NCBI GenBank assembly: GCA_004194705.1
Contig: SADC01000844.1
Span: forward strand, 1-64,000
DNA from: Ditylenchus dipsaci
Taxonomy: Eukaryota; Nematoda; Chromadorea; Rhabditida; Anguinidae
Length of the DNA: 64,000 bases
Reading direction: 5' to 3'
The notes under the pieces are model-generated. The model was not told the origin of the DNA, did no database searches, and was given only the letters and a program-made list of their open reading frames with translations. How positions within the stretch are numbered: position 1 is the first letter of the stretch; each line of letters starts with the position of its first letter. Shown one piece after another: positions 33,833 through 45,553 of this stretch. A program made the translations under genes and the position numbers.

Positions 33833-33959
33833 AAAAGGAGAGGTTGTAGGAGAAGTTGAAAAGGTAGGGGAAGTTGATGAATTGGGTGTATGCCTCATTA
33901 AATCTCCTGTCAAATTTACTTTTTATGCCGTCAAATTCAAATTTTGATCAAAATCATTA

Positions 33960-34481
33960 CCGTATTTCCTCTAATTAGCCCACCCCTCTGATAGATCCAC
34001 CCCGACTTGACTGCCCTACGACCGGTACACATTATGATCGGATACAACGACCAGGTACACTTTTTTTGTAAAAGTTAGAAAAGTATGCTTAAACCACACT
34101 TTTGAGTCCGTCTTAACGGGCGCTGGCCTACCCTTGCCTAAGCCTAAGTCTAAGTGTGCAAAATAATAAAAAATCGAAAAATATTTTAAAAAATTAACAG
34201 GGGGACCAAGGCAAAATTTGGCACCGTACCCGGTCGTTGTACCCGGTCATAATGTGTACCCGGTCGTTGGTATACCCTCGACTTTGAGGGTGTGGATCTC
34301 GAAACAGGGTGAATATTTTGCCAAGCTGTTTATTGCGTTTTCTTAGTTCCCGCGAGCTCTACGATATCGCTTTTCAGATTCATAATTTTCGACAGAAAAA
34401 CTCGAGATCGAATTCAAATTTTTCCGATTTTCGGGTGATTGAAAAATGAACCCACCGGTGGGTTAATTAGAAGAAATACGG
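33960..34481. mobile_element. CCGTATTTCCTCTAATTAG-type MITE with nested CGGTCGT element
   Basis: Outer ends CCGTATTTCCTCTAATTAG and its inverse AATTAGAAGAAATACGG. The middle (about 34015-34275) is a second inverted element whose ends repeat ACGACCGGTACAC and GTACCCGGTCGTTG. That resembles, with different letters, the GACTCGGTACAAC arrays of the element at 1877-3945. The stretch 33430-33960 apart from the hairpin shows nothing recognisable. Confidence 0.5.
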
Positions 34482-34637
34482 CAAATCTCCTGTCGAAATA
34501 TGTAAATCTCCAGTCAAATTCACATTCAGCATTGTTATATTCACTTTTAAATCGTCAAGTTCATATTATTTGCAAAGTACGTGAATTTCTCACACAATTT
34601 GGTGGTGAAAGACAAGAAGAATGTAGTGCTGATTGCT

Positions 34638-34873
34638 GAGATCGAAAAAGCTATTGCCGCTGGAGCTTCTTCTTCAGTTGCACCCAATGTGTCTGCTCCA
34701 TCTCCAGCTTATGGTTTGAATCTATAGTTAACTATTTACAGTTAAAGCTTTAGGTTTGGCCGAGCTACTCCAAGCACTCCAACAAGTCCAGGCTGCACTA
34801 CTTGCCAGTGGAGCTTCTCTGCCTCCAGTGCCTGTTAGTCTGCCTACTGCTCCAGTGCCTACTGTAGCTTAAA
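34638..34873 (+). pseudogene. LPNVPS-family gene, 3' fragment
   Basis: Contains only the end of the first helix (EIEKAIAAGASSS), the 40-nt intron and the second exon, ending in TAA. The promoter, signal peptide and repeats are absent. Homology with the duplication continues downstream to about 35400 (matching parts of 4280-4500 and 6760-6900), but with far more divergence than copies 1 and 2 show. This is an older paralogous relic outside the tandem duplication. Confidence 0.8.
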
Positions 34874-35624
34874 TTAATTCTCAGAAAAAATTTGAATGAG
34901 TAATAAACTAAACATTTCGTAAAATAAAGCACTGAATCAACTGGACTATCTATTGATATATGTCAATTGGCAAGAATTTAAAATGAGCTGAATTTTTGAA
35001 TATGGAAATGAGCAAGACATCAGCACTGGAAAATCACCTTTACTGTTTTATTTATAGCTGCCTGATTTAATAATTATATAACACAGGAATTCCTGACTAT
35101 TACAATGGTTGACACAAAGGTTTTAGAATCTTCCGAGGGTTTTAGAACAAATGCGCTGTCTATTTTTGGAAGACGTAGCGAAACTTATGAGTCATACCAT
35201 TACAGGGCTCCGAACTCGAAATGTGAGAAAATATAACGTCCTAACTAAAGTGAAATGGAATCAAAAAGCCCAACTCTCGTAATGAACAATCAAGTCCAGT
35301 TATGGTTTTATCTTCAGGCTGGTCAGCAGTGAATCGATATAGTGTAGAATTTTCTTTCATCTTCATAAGAAAGCTCTTTGTCGCATCTCTCTAATGGTGT
35401 GTCATTTGCCTACATACGAAAATTGGTCACATCTAAAGATTTAAAAGAATACTACTACTACTAGGGTTCAAAATTATTCTGTAAAATAGGTCTTGTAGCA
35501 CTTGAACTGCGCTACAACAGAACCCTAAGATGTGTTCGCAGCGCTAAATTCTGAAATAAACTTTTGACCACTTAAAGTGATGAAAATGCTTGTTAACTTA
35601 TGTTTGCGTTTGGGTACGCTATGT

Positions 35625-36145
35625 AGAAGTTTGGGCACTTACTGGGTTGGGTCGGGTTTTTCAATCATTTAAAAAAGTGTTTAAACGACTCCTAAGTAAT
35701 TTTTATATGCTTAAAATTTATATGCTTAAAGATTTGCGTATAAGGTATGTGGGTGTGCGCATCTCAACTCCAAGCCCCAAGCCCCGAAGGGGCGCAGGAG
35801 GCTTGAGAGTTAGAGATGCGCGCACTCACTTGCCTTAGACATGATTGAGAGCAAGGCTCTTAATCAAAAATGCATAAAGAGACTCTTTTTGTCCAGCTCC
35901 AGTGACCAAAACGCGGTAGAATAACCTAATATAAAGTAGTTTACCTTGGTACCCCAAGGCAAAAAGTCAAGTTTTGGTCAATTTTTTTTTTCAAAAAATC
36001 CATTTTTTTGTGCGGAAAAATGTTAGAAAATAACTTTTTCATCGTTTTGAGCATATAAAAATTACTTAGGAGTCGTTTAAACACTATTTTTAATTAAGTG
36101 AAAAACCCGCAACTACCAAGACCCCCCAACCCAATAAGTTCCGAA
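35625..36145. mobile_element. Long foldback element (ACTGGGTTGGG ends)
   Basis: The left arm has GTTTAAACGACTCCTAAGTA and the right arm holds its inverse AAATTACTTAGGAGTCGTTT, with outer GGGTTGGGTCGGGTTTTTC paired to AAAAACCCG..CCCAACCC. The centre has GGTATGTGGGTGTGCGCATC, the same block found inside the element at 47932-48576, so the two share an internal module. Confidence 0.5.
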
Positions 36146-36469
36146 GTTTGACTGTACAAACTTTTGGGTCACACGGTAATTATACATGATGGCCTCAAAG
36201 TTCTATTTTTACCTAACAAGGGAACATATGATAGTGTTGATGCAATATGGAAAAACCCCATATACTATTCGATAGAGAATTGAAAATCCGGCGCTAGTAG
36301 CGAATATCCCCCCCCCCATAAGCATCCGACTTTTTAAAGAAAATCCTTATTTGACTTAGAGATCCGATTTTGCGAGGGCTCGATTTTCGAAATGTAATTA
36401 ACCGGTTTAAATTTTGTTCGACAAATTTACAATATGTATCGAAAGTTAAACGACTTAGGCATGGGACTT

Positions 36470-36535
36470 GCTGTCCTTGTGGTTAGGAGTGTGGTGCTGC
36501 CGTAGGGCTTTTGAGTTCGGCCGCGCCAACCAGAA
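36470..36535 (+). repeat. tRNA-like A/B-box sequence
   Basis: TGTGGTTAGGAGTG resembles an A box and GAGTTCGGCCG a B box at tRNA-like spacing. No paired acceptor or anticodon stems can be drawn, so this is probably SINE or pseudo-tRNA material. Confidence 0.3.
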
Positions 36536-36881
36536 TTTTTAATTTTAATTTTTCAGTTTTGTAAGTTGGATGATGATAGTGGTTTGCAAAAAAGTGGAAA
36601 AACATGAACAGAGGTTAATAACAACACATTTGATAAGACTGTCTTTATAAATAAAACTGGATTTTTAAAGCTCTATAGGTATATAGGGTTGCTCCATATC
36701 GCACGAAATTTTTTTTAATAGAGCTGAAATGATAGGAAAGCGATTGACAGCAAACTTGCCTAAAACACTTTTGGAAACTTTTAAATCCAACAAAGAAGGG
36801 GACACCACAAATGACAACAACTTATCGCCATATTCTTGTTCAACGCTTCTACCTTCACTTCAAACGCCGAAATTAGCTTTT

Positions 36882-37059
36882 TCATGCATCCATTGATCTG
36901 TTGATAATCTCCTGCGATAGTTTACAAAAAAAATATTCTATTCTACTACGCAGCTGAGCAATGTTTGCAATTGGAGTTCTGTGGATGACGTTTTTCACCC
37001 AACCCCAGATAAAGAAGCCACACGGCGTTAAGTCAAGAGATCAAGCATGCCAGGTCTCA
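36882..37059 (-). pseudogene. mariner/Tc1-type transposase C-terminal remnant
   Basis: Read on the minus strand from about 37059: DLTPCGFFIWGWVKN, then IHRTPIANIAQLRSRI, to a stop at 36882. This matches the conserved catalytic block around the third acidic residue of mariner-like (IS630/Tc1) transposases (PDLxPxDFFLWGxLK). The third acidic position appears as Gly here, and the upstream catalytic domain is not recognisable; a poorly conserved frame at 37142-37384 may be part of it. A dead fragment. Confidence 0.65.
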
Positions 37060-37478
37060 GAAACAAGTGTTTTAAGAAAACTTGGTGTCAACCCCTTTCT
37101 TATCATCTCAGCTCTCTTTTTTAAGAGTTTATCGCCAAAATTTAAAATTTTATGAAAAAATTACACATTCCAGTGAAAATTGGGCCAGCCTGTATATTTG
37201 GTTGATCAGATAGGTATACATCGGAAATAATTATGCGATATGTTTCAAAAAGCATATTCTGGGTCCTGTATTTGCAATGTGCTTCGTTCAAAAAAATGAC
37301 GAATAAATAAGGAACCCTAAGAATTTTCTTTTTCCTCCTCCACCTCCTCAAATATGATAATGATGACTCATTTCCGCCGATCAAACAACTACACAGTCAT
37401 TCAAACTAAACAGATAGTTTTTCTCACATTTCAGACTAAAATATTTTTTATTTATTTGACTCATTCTTACTGCTTCAA

Positions 37479-37911
37479 ATGGATTTTTCCGGTAATTTAT
37501 CTCTTCTAAAACATTATCCAAATATTTTCCACCAATAACTTACAGGATTTATTTCCACAATTATTTTGTTTGCCTGTCTGCTTGTCTGCATGCAAGCCCA
37601 GAACTCAACACAAGAACCAAGTCACCAACCCAACCGCGGTCATGCACCCAATGTATGCGTTTGGTTAATGTTTTCTCCCGAGCGTTTACCCAGCCATCTG
37701 AGCAGTTTGTTTCAAATCTAATTGAAGTAAGTCCACAGATTGATTTCTACCAAACTAATTGTATTCAATTCAGAGGTTTTGCAAAGGATACAACCCCGCA
37801 ATCGATGCCTTTTGTGTGGATGTGGCTGGAAGGGAAATGGAGTTTTCTCAAATTTACACCACCAACAATGGATCGCCCAAACAAGTGTGCATTACTGCTT
37901 TCATGTGCTGA
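37479..37911 (+). CDS. Small secreted cysteine-containing peptide
   Basis: Four exons: 37479-37491, 37546-37652, 37694-37726, 37774-37911; introns of 54, 41 and 47 nt; 96 aa with consistent phases. The first two exons encode a clear signal peptide (MDFSG then a hydrophobic core STIILFACLLVCMQA). A Gln/Asn/His/Pro-rich spacer follows. The C-terminal domain (about residues 41-96) has four cysteines in two pairs: RFCKG and AFCVD, then QVCITAFMC at the very end, consistent with two disulfides. I do not recognise the family. It could be a secreted effector, cuticle-associated or signalling peptide. AATAAA at 38003. It was missed by simple frame scanning because the exons are short. Confidence 0.75.
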
Positions 37912-38487
37912 TTTAGATGTAAAATATTTAATTTAATTTATTTCTTTTTATCCGAATCTAAGCATAAAGGTGTTTTGTAAATATATTTGTTTAGTCTCTT
38001 CTAATAAAACAGACTTTATTTAGAGTTTAGAGATTCTAAAGCTAGAATGTAACTGTCTGTAAAAAATTAAAACAAGCACACCACTCTTTTATTTTTTTTA
38101 AGTACCTACTCTTCGATAATCTATACCCATAATATTTTTCTTGTAAGGTCAAACCTGAAATGTGCTGCTTGAAAAATTTTGCTACTACGATTGAGTGCAA
38201 AATCTAATTCTCCTGTGGGTTTGACATGTGGGTTTTTTTTACAAAAACGAAAACATCTTTTTAGTCAGCATCAGAAAATGGCCGATAATTGCTTTTTGAA
38301 CTACTTTATTCAGGTTTAAACGATAAAAGAAGCATTTTGTTAATAAAAAAATAATCCTGCAATATGCTGTTTGATCAACATACACCTGTTTTGAATATAG
38401 GCTGTTTGTTTATCAATAATGGTTTCGACAGAAAGACAACTAAAAAATATCTAGCATAGTTTTTTTTTATTAAAGTAAAATACCTTA

Positions 38488-39034
38488 TGGCTCGTTCAGA
38501 AACCCGGAGTTAAGCTAAGTCCCCAATGAGTGAGCGATTTCTTTTGAGCGATATGTGGCTGAATTTTTTTATTGCGTAGCCCTGCATCTCAGCTACAAAA
38601 TGGTACCAACAGAAAAAAACTTCGGCCGAGAAAAAAATCTACAGCCGTTTTTTGCAATTTACATCGTACTCTACATTGCACTCATTGGGGACGCGCCTTT
38701 AGAGTTGAAGTATTTGCATCGTGAACACACTAAAGTGTTTACTCCAACTCCGACTCCAACGCAGTCACGAAGTCGGAGTCGGACAATCTATGATTGGTGG
38801 ACAACTTTTATGCCGAAAATTGGTCTTTTTTGCCCGGCTTTCAGCTATTGATGGCGGCAGCATTGCAACTATGAGTCTGATCAATCGAGAAGTTTAATAA
38901 ATAACAAGGTTGCTGCCGAAAAGCGCGCTCATCCATTAGAAATACTCTAATTCCGACTTCGCGAACAAGTTGTGGTATTTTGCATCGTGAACACTCCACA
39001 CTACAACTCCAACTCCGGGTTTCTGAACGAGCCA
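38488..39034. mobile_element. PIF/Harbinger-like MITE
   Basis: Ends TGGCTCGTTCAGAAACCCGG and its inverse, flanked by the 3-bp direct repeat TTA on both sides (38485-38487 and 39035-39037). TWA duplications are typical of PIF/Harbinger. The interior keeps inverted blocks (TTTGCATCGTGAACAC and CGACTTCG) without an open transposase. It lies just downstream of the dipeptidase gene. Confidence 0.65.
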
Positions 39035-39053
39035 TTAAAAATGGTCCTAACAT

Positions 39054-39803
39054 CTATTCGTCAATTTTCTGTTCTTGCTCCATGTAAGCAGATTGTAGAT
39101 CAAAATCATAGTACAAATCAGCAAAAGGTTCATTCTTGAAAGTGTAATGCCACCACTCTTTCGGATTGGCTACAAAGCCAGCTGCTTCCATGACCCCTTT
39201 GAAGTAGTTTCTCATTTTTTTGTGGCCTTCTTCCACCAGGTCAGAGCCATGGTGAGAAGCTTCGTCAAATAGGTCAAAGCCAGTGCCCATATCAATAGTC
39301 CCATCGTCCAGCCACAACACTTTTCTACCATCACCTAGTTCCCTCTCAACAGGCTGAATTGGTTTCAAAGTGTTGCTTAAAAGAATAATAGTAACATCTA
39401 GAGTACTGCCTCGGCTATGTCCTGACTTTTTGGACAAGTAGCCCAGATTGAAAAGGTCCTGTTTGTTGACATGTGGGTAGTACTTGTCTTTGGCTTCTTG
39501 GTCATTGGTGTTTTCAGACCATTGAACAAATTGGTCTACTGCTTTTTGAGGGCGGTAGGCGTCATATATGACCAGGCTATAGCCATCAGCTTTCAGCTGG
39601 TTAACTGCCGTGTTTAGGGCTTCCACTGCGGAGACTGTTAGAATAGCATTGCAGGTGGCTGGATAGCCAGCAACTGGGCGATTAGTAAAGTTTTGAGAGG
39701 TGGAGTAGCGAAGATTCTCTATGATATTGGAAGAAATAATGTCTTTGACGAAAATAAGGCCGTAGGGCAGAGAAATAGGCAGGGTTAGTACTTCATCAGA
39801 CAT
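39054..39803 (-). CDS. VanX-like D-alanyl-D-alanine dipeptidase (M15D)
   Basis: Single exon, 249 aa from ATG at 39803. The frame stays open a little further upstream but has no earlier ATG. All VanX active-site features are present: DAYRP (81-85, transition-state arginine), SGHSRGSTLDV with zinc ligands H129 and D136 seven residues apart, DMGTGFD (171-177), and EWWHY with catalytic E216 and zinc ligand H219 three residues apart, the spacing found in bacterial VanX. It should cleave the dipeptide D-Ala-D-Ala, a peptidoglycan precursor, in the cytosol (no signal peptide from this start). A TATATAA-like box lies about 60 nt upstream, as in the LPNVPS genes, so it looks like a resident eukaryotic gene. 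The lack of introns among intron-rich neighbours and the bacterial family suggest horizontal acquisition; contamination is unlikely because eukaryotic repeats flank it closely. Confidence 0.88.
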   Translation of the reverse strand: MSDEVLTLPISLPYGLIFVKDIISSNIIENLRYSTSQNFTNRPVAGYPATCNAILTVSAVEALNTAVNQLKADGYSLVIYDAYRPQKAVDQFVQWSENTNDQEAKDKYYPHVNKQDLFNLGYLSKKSGHSRGSTLDVTIILLSNTLKPIQPVERELGDGRKVLWLDDGTIDMGTGFDLFDEASHHGSDLVEEGHKKMRNYFKGVMEAAGFVANPKEWWHYTFKNEPFADLYYDFDLQSAYMEQEQKIDE

Positions 39804-40194
39804 TGCAAAACAGAGAATTACTGACAATAGAGCTTTGACAGGTGAAAAGTCTTGTAAGACCTCTTATATGCTTTCAAAAAGTTTTAATTAAAAGGAGATC
39901 TAGGCTGGTAGGGCAATGAAGAGTGTAAAAATGTTTGCATTAGCAACAAAAATTTATAGACTTTTGACTATCAAAATAAGCAAAAACAAATTCAAGATGA
40001 AACATAGAAACAGAAAAAGAGTAAATAAAAAGAAGCATATTTATTTTCTCGCTGACAAGTCAAACGAACTAAGTTTTGGAAGTATATTGACTGATCAGAT
40101 TAGCCAAGGTTAGCGATAAAGTAAGCGAAAAGGAAGCAACAAATATATTTGCGGAAGAAATTGAAAAACACGACCATCTTTTTTTAAAAAGTAA

Positions 40195-40502
40195 AGTCAA
40201 CCTCCGCTATAGTGACACTCCCTCTCCTAAAAGTTCGTTTCCACCTAGGGTCGTTTTTCTGATTAGGCTGGCAAATCAACTTTGGCAGAATGTTTCAAAA
40301 TTTGAGTTAAAAAAATGTCAAACCCTATGTAGGAACGAACTTTTGGGGGATGTTACTATAGTCTTTTCTCGATCAACCGGCAACCCTGGGACCAGCCTTC
40401 ATCAGGGGTAAGCTTTGTCGAATTTTTTGTCAGCCAGCCAAACCAAAACTTTTCACAACGCCAGTGCATCGAGAACGATGGTATATCGAGAGTAGACTGT
40501 AG
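40195..40502. mobile_element. Two adjoining pogo-like MITE fragments
   Basis: 40195-40365 begins GTCAACCTCCGCTATAGTG and ends GGGGATGTTACTATAG, with the recurrent AAGTTCGTTTCCACCTAGGG block and its inverse. 40366-40502 begins GTCTTTTCTCGATCAACCGG and ends ATATCGAGAGTAGACTG. No coding capacity. The surrounding 39804-40990 stretch is otherwise AT-rich and featureless. Confidence 0.5.
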
Positions 40503-40998
40503 GCAAAATGGCATTTAATTTTTTGCAATTTCAATTCGAGAGCTTCTGATGCCTTCTTGAAAGCGGAACTTTAACTCAGAGTGTAAACAGTAAAAGCTTT
40601 TTGCAGCTATACATCGGCGATAAATGTATTGGAATAGTTCCCTTTTTTAATTTTTCTATCATGTTTCTAGGGCACAGCAAACACGCCGTAAAACAATCCA
40701 TAATGCAAATTACTAACGCCATTTTTAAAATCTCCTCCCTGTGATCGCTGGATGGTCTAACTACTCTCCGTGAACAAGTAGATGAAACCGGGGTTCAGCT
40801 TTTTCCGTCTTTCTGTCTTAATTTCTGTCTTTTTTGGTCTTTTGAAAAGTGAACTGTGTGTGAAGCGAATTTACCGCACATTGTATTTCTCGTGTACTTG
40901 GCCAAATAAGTAGTAGTAGGTTTATTCCGCAAACCCATGACCATAATAAACAATAATAATAGAAGTGAGATTTACGTAAGTTGTTTTAAGTTGTTGTT

Positions 40999-43900
40999 TT
41001 ACATGAAGTAGTTGTTGCACTCGTCCTGAAGTCGCTCTGCATTTGCATCTTTCATGCTCACAATATTTTCCTCGATTGCCTCCTTGCGATCCTCCACTAT
41101 CTCTTTATGTGCAAAAGTGATGTGTGAGTAGACGGCGGATCTGCTGAATGACTCAAAAGACTTGCCGCACAGTTTGCATTGGTATAAGGGAATGTGCAAG
41201 TGTCTAAAATCCGTTAATTGGTTGATTGATGTTGATAGTGACTGACCTGGTATTGACATGGTTGAGCCGGTTGGTGATCCTGTTCCAGACCCGCTCTCCA
41301 CACACTCTGCATTGAGCCCTGTCTTCATTGCTGATGTGAGCTGATGGACCATTATTGTTGTTCAGACTAGCCAGTTGAGCCGAGAAGTTAGGGAATGGTT
41401 TGTAGGGGTCGATGTAGGGCGAGGGAGGCATGCTGTTCATCACAGAAGATGATGAGGAACTGGGAAAGTCAGGTTGGTAGTCTTCGGTTTCCTATAACTG
41501 GCTTATTAAATTGTATGAATAAACATATTAGTAGTCTATTTGGAGGCCATCTATTTTAATGTATTTTGGAGAATTTTTTATCGACATGATTCCGGGTGAT
41601 CTCCCCCTTATTCTGACTCAGAATGAAACCCCCCTAGATAACTGTAGAATTCCTGGTCTAACATAATATAAATTCTACAGGTTTCTAATGGGGTTTCATT
41701 TCGAGTCAAAAGGAATAGGTGATCATTGGGATTGTAATCAGAAATCAGAAAATTTTTAAATGACTACATAGTCTCTATGACCCATATACTCCCTCTCAAC
41801 TTTGACAGCAAAGCAAACCGTATAGACAAACCTGCATAAGTCTTTGGATAGTGCTTGGAATCATAACAGCGGGCTTGGGATGGCTGGCTGCACCTGAAAG
41901 AATAATCTCTACCTTAAAACAAACAGCTTTTTTTGTCGGTGATTTTCTAAGGGTTTGACACTCATTTGGAATTTAAAAATTGCAACAAAAAGATTTTCGA
42001 CCCGTCTTTTGTTTTTTAAATGGCACTTTCTAACCTGAAAGAAGATGTGCAGCAGCTGCATTTTTCTTTTCCATATACCGTTTCACTGCAAGAATTTTGG
42101 AGTTATTAATTTTTTATTTTTGGTTGACTGTAAAACAACTACTTTTTCTAATTCTGGATCTCTCCTCTTTGGCCCGAAACAGACATCTCTTTCTTGGTGG
42201 AGTTGAGCAGAGTAGTTGTGGTAGTTGGTCTCACAAAAGAAGTGTCACTGTTATGGTTGAGTCGCATGTGTTTCAGCACCGAGGTGTTGGACACCTCGAA
42301 GAAGTCTTTAGGACATTGGGTGCATCGGAACAGCGGCAACTTCAAGTGTCTGAATAGAATGGTTACTCATATCATCCAGAGCTTGTAATTTTCTAGTCGG
42401 TATTTAAAGTTTATTTATTCAAAATAAATCCCGACAATTTTTTGAGTTCTTTATAAATACAGTTGACTCTGTAAATAAGTTACAGCTTTTCTTATCAAAA
42501 ATTAAAAGAAAATAAAGTTAACATCTCCAGTCTTAGCACACTTCGAATAGCACACACTCGGACGTGGAACCCGGGTATACGTTATTGACATAGTAGACTG
42601 TCTAATGTTGGTACTGGGACACATACTCGAAACTCAAAATGTTCACCGGTTTCCGGTCCGATTAAAAAAACGAATAATTCACTACGATAATTCTAATGGT
42701 TATTATTGATTAAGAGTAAATTAATAAAAAATGTTGGTATTTTATTTACCTTGTGTTAACATGATGCATTAAACAGCCACCAGTTATATTCACCTAGAAA
42801 TTAATAAATATACATTTTTATCAATATTAACTGAAATTTACCATTTCATTGCACTTGCGACACTTGATACGTTGAATTTTTTTAGGTTTCACTATACTAC
42901 CCAAACTTCTAGACCATGCTGGATCACTTCTTGCATGGCTATTGCCAGGATTGTAGTCCTTAAACACCAATTTATAAATTTACTGGTGCCTTACTTTTTA
43001 TTTACCTCATTGCTCTCATTCATCTCAGATATTTCCTCCTCCTGACAGTCCTCCTCAGAGCCAGTATTCATGGGTTGACTAGAAGTTGTGGTCCAGTTGA
43101 ACTCTCCTCTTCTTCGTCATCTTCCTGCTGCTGATCCATGAAGTCCTGATCAAAAGAGTCCTGCTCTTCCATCTTCAACATTTTGTTGCAAAAGGCTTCT
43201 ACGGCCTCGGTGACTGTGATGTTGCCTCTGGACATGTTCAGGTCCGAAGATTGCAGTTCCTGAAAAAAGAGAAATAATATTTTTGTGGTCGGCCAAAAGA
43301 CAAGAAAAAATTTTTTGTTGAAAAATTTTAAGATAATTTTGCAATAATATTGCATTGGAAAATGCTGACGGGTACAGTCGAGTTTCGATATATCGGCCAC
43401 CTCTCATGTTCGTCTTTTTTTCGCCATCATTTTTTTAAGCTTAACTTTTGCCTTCTTTTACCTTACCTGATTTGTCAGTTAAATCGGAAAAATCCTAGTG
43501 CTTTTAATTTTACCGGTCACCTTTTAAAAGACCTACAACTTTATCATTCAGTCTCTCATGTCTTTTTGGAAAAATTTTTTAACGACAGATAAAATCAGAA
43601 TTGCTACGATTTTTCTGATTAGGCCGAAAATCCGATTAGGGAAAACTTTGAAAAAATTGAGCAAAAAGGTGTCGGACTCTAGGCGGGAACGAACTTGAGC
43701 GGTAGCTAATATATCAAGATTCAACTGTATGAAGAATAATAAAAAATAAAACAAAATGAACAATTTTGCTTTAATCACAACTCATGCAATCTTTTCGGAG
43801 CCCTTATAAAGTAAAAAATCATAGATTAAACTTACATCAGTGGGTGCAACCATTGCCTGCCTTCGCTCAGGCACTTCTTTCTGGATCAAGGGGATTTTGG

Positions 43901-44529
43901 ATGTGATAGATGGCGAGGAAGAGGAAGAAGAGCTTAGTTTAGCAAACTGTTGCATTTGTTGTTGTCTAGCTTCAGCCAACTTGTTTCTACCATTACTAGT
44001 GCTCATGGGGAGTTGTGTTTGAGGAGTCAACACAGGGCTATCGTTGTTGTTACCATTGGTCTGAATGCTGTTAGTATTGTTCTGTAATGACTCCTCAGAC
44101 TCCACTTTAGCTGCTAATGGTGAGGCATCAAAGCAACTGGAGCTTGTAGTGCAGCTAGTAGTTGTGGTGGTGCAGTTGTTTGATTGGTTAATGCTTCACG
44201 CATGTACTCCTGCACTTTTTTCTTTTTGCCATCACTTCTGGGGTTATTCGACAGCGGAACTGAAGAAATTTTTTTAATTTTCAATATATTTTTTTTCAAA
44301 AAATTTCAAAATCTATAAAACCTAAAAATCAACTTACAGAAAATACTTGAAAGCGATGGTCCACTTCCATGTGCTTAATCACAGCGAATTCTGTGGGAAA
44401 CTTGGCAAAGTGGCACTTCTCACACTCGTAGGGCAAACAATCATAGTGCTCGGAGGCTAGATGAGCCTCCAGGTCATCAGCACAAGGAAAAAAGGCTGGT
44501 GTGTTTTGACATAATCCACACTCCAGCAT
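40999..44529 (-). CDS. C2H2 zinc finger protein (multi-exon)
   Basis: Minus-strand exons in order: 44338-44529 (ATG, two fingers: CGLC..HLASEH and CEKC..HMEVDH), 43836-44259, 43006-43259, 42842-42958, 42750-42793, about 42160-42349, 41832-41893, 41247-41491, 40999-41203 (stop TAA). The protein has a Ser/Gln/Asn-rich region (exon 2), an acidic Glu/Asp region (exon 3), then two copies of a paired finger: a first finger split across an intron ending HVNTR, then H-L-x4-CxxC...H...H in the next exon. Exons 4-6 and 8-9 repeat this plan, including the intron position, so the module was duplicated. It is probably a nuclear DNA-binding regulator. One-base frameshifts in exon 2 (after VALM), in exon 3 (after SSTG) and a phase clash at the first junction look like indel errors, because the frames resume conserved sequence. 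Confidence 0.75.
43375..43727. mobile_element. pogo-like MITE in zinc finger gene intron
   Basis: CAGTCGAGTTTCGATATATC to ATATCAAGATTCAACTG with TA flanks (43373-43374 and 43728-43729). Contains the recurrent GGCGGGAACGAACTTGAG block near its right end. Confidence 0.65.
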
Positions 44530-44984
44530 TTTTTAGTGCGAGTCAAATAAGGTTACAGCCGCAATCAAAGCTAAAAACAAACAAATGCTGTTGTGGCTTT
44601 ACAATTTTTAGTAAAGTGATCAATTTATAACTAGCTGCTCGATAAACAATAAACAAAGTATTTAGTAAACATGTTCAGATAGATAATTTGAAGATTTGAG
44701 TTTGTATCTAAAGCCCGATAAAAGTTATTGCTTCGCCTGAGTAGTTGTTTTTCAAAGGGAGTGTGCGACGCCAAAAAAAGGCGGGTACCAACAATTTTTT
44801 CTTTCTCGATAAATTTTTACAGGCATTCTCATCTAGATTTTTCAAGTTTTTAAAAAACTAGTATAAGGTCATCTATAGTAGATTTGACGCGAAATAAGTG
44901 AGAAACGGAATGATTCAAACAATTTTACTCGTATCCGCCTTTTCTTTTAGAATTGCACGGGCATGCCCGTCTATTTTTTAGACC

Positions 44985-45110
44985 CTGTGTATAGCTTTTT
45001 CTGTAGTCGACTTTCGATGAATGTGCACTGTGAAAAGGTTTTAATCCGGCTTACCTCAGATAAACTGGCCCTCGGGTGGGTCCGGTTCATCGAAAGTAGA
45101 CTAAGCCTGT
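44985..45110. mobile_element. Short MITE (TAGTCGACTTTCGATGAA ends)
   Basis: GTAGTCGACTTTCGATGAA on the left pairs with TTCATCGAAAGTAGACTAA on the right, with a CCGG-containing centre. Otherwise 44530-45550 is AT-rich with no gene visible; it may hold 5' untranslated exons of the zinc finger gene. Confidence 0.45.
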
Positions 45111-45553
45111 TTTTTTTTGGTTTTGTGAGTTTGTGAAATTTACAGAAAAAATGATAAAAAAAGATGTTTGAGTTCGTTACAAGTCTACTGGCCTACCGTG
45201 CTTAATATTGGTGGTTAAACTAGTCAGTGGCACTAAGCCTGTATGTTCAGCTTTCTGTTACATGTCTGCTTTGCAGTTTTAGTTAAAGCGAAAGGATTCA
45301 CCGAAGGCCGAAAATAGGAACAAAAAGGACAAAGGAAAAAACGCCCGAGGCCAGAGCAATAAGAAAGCGTTACAAAAAGTTTTCGGTAATGAAATTATCG
45401 AACCTAGCTTGATTTCAAATTTTTGAAATTCCAATCAATTGAAAAAAAATTGAGGCATTAATTAAAATTATGACCGCTGGAATTTTTCGCAATAATTGTC
45501 AGTTCTTCTTTTGATTAGGTGGATGTTATATAACTTAAAGGTGCATGCACATC

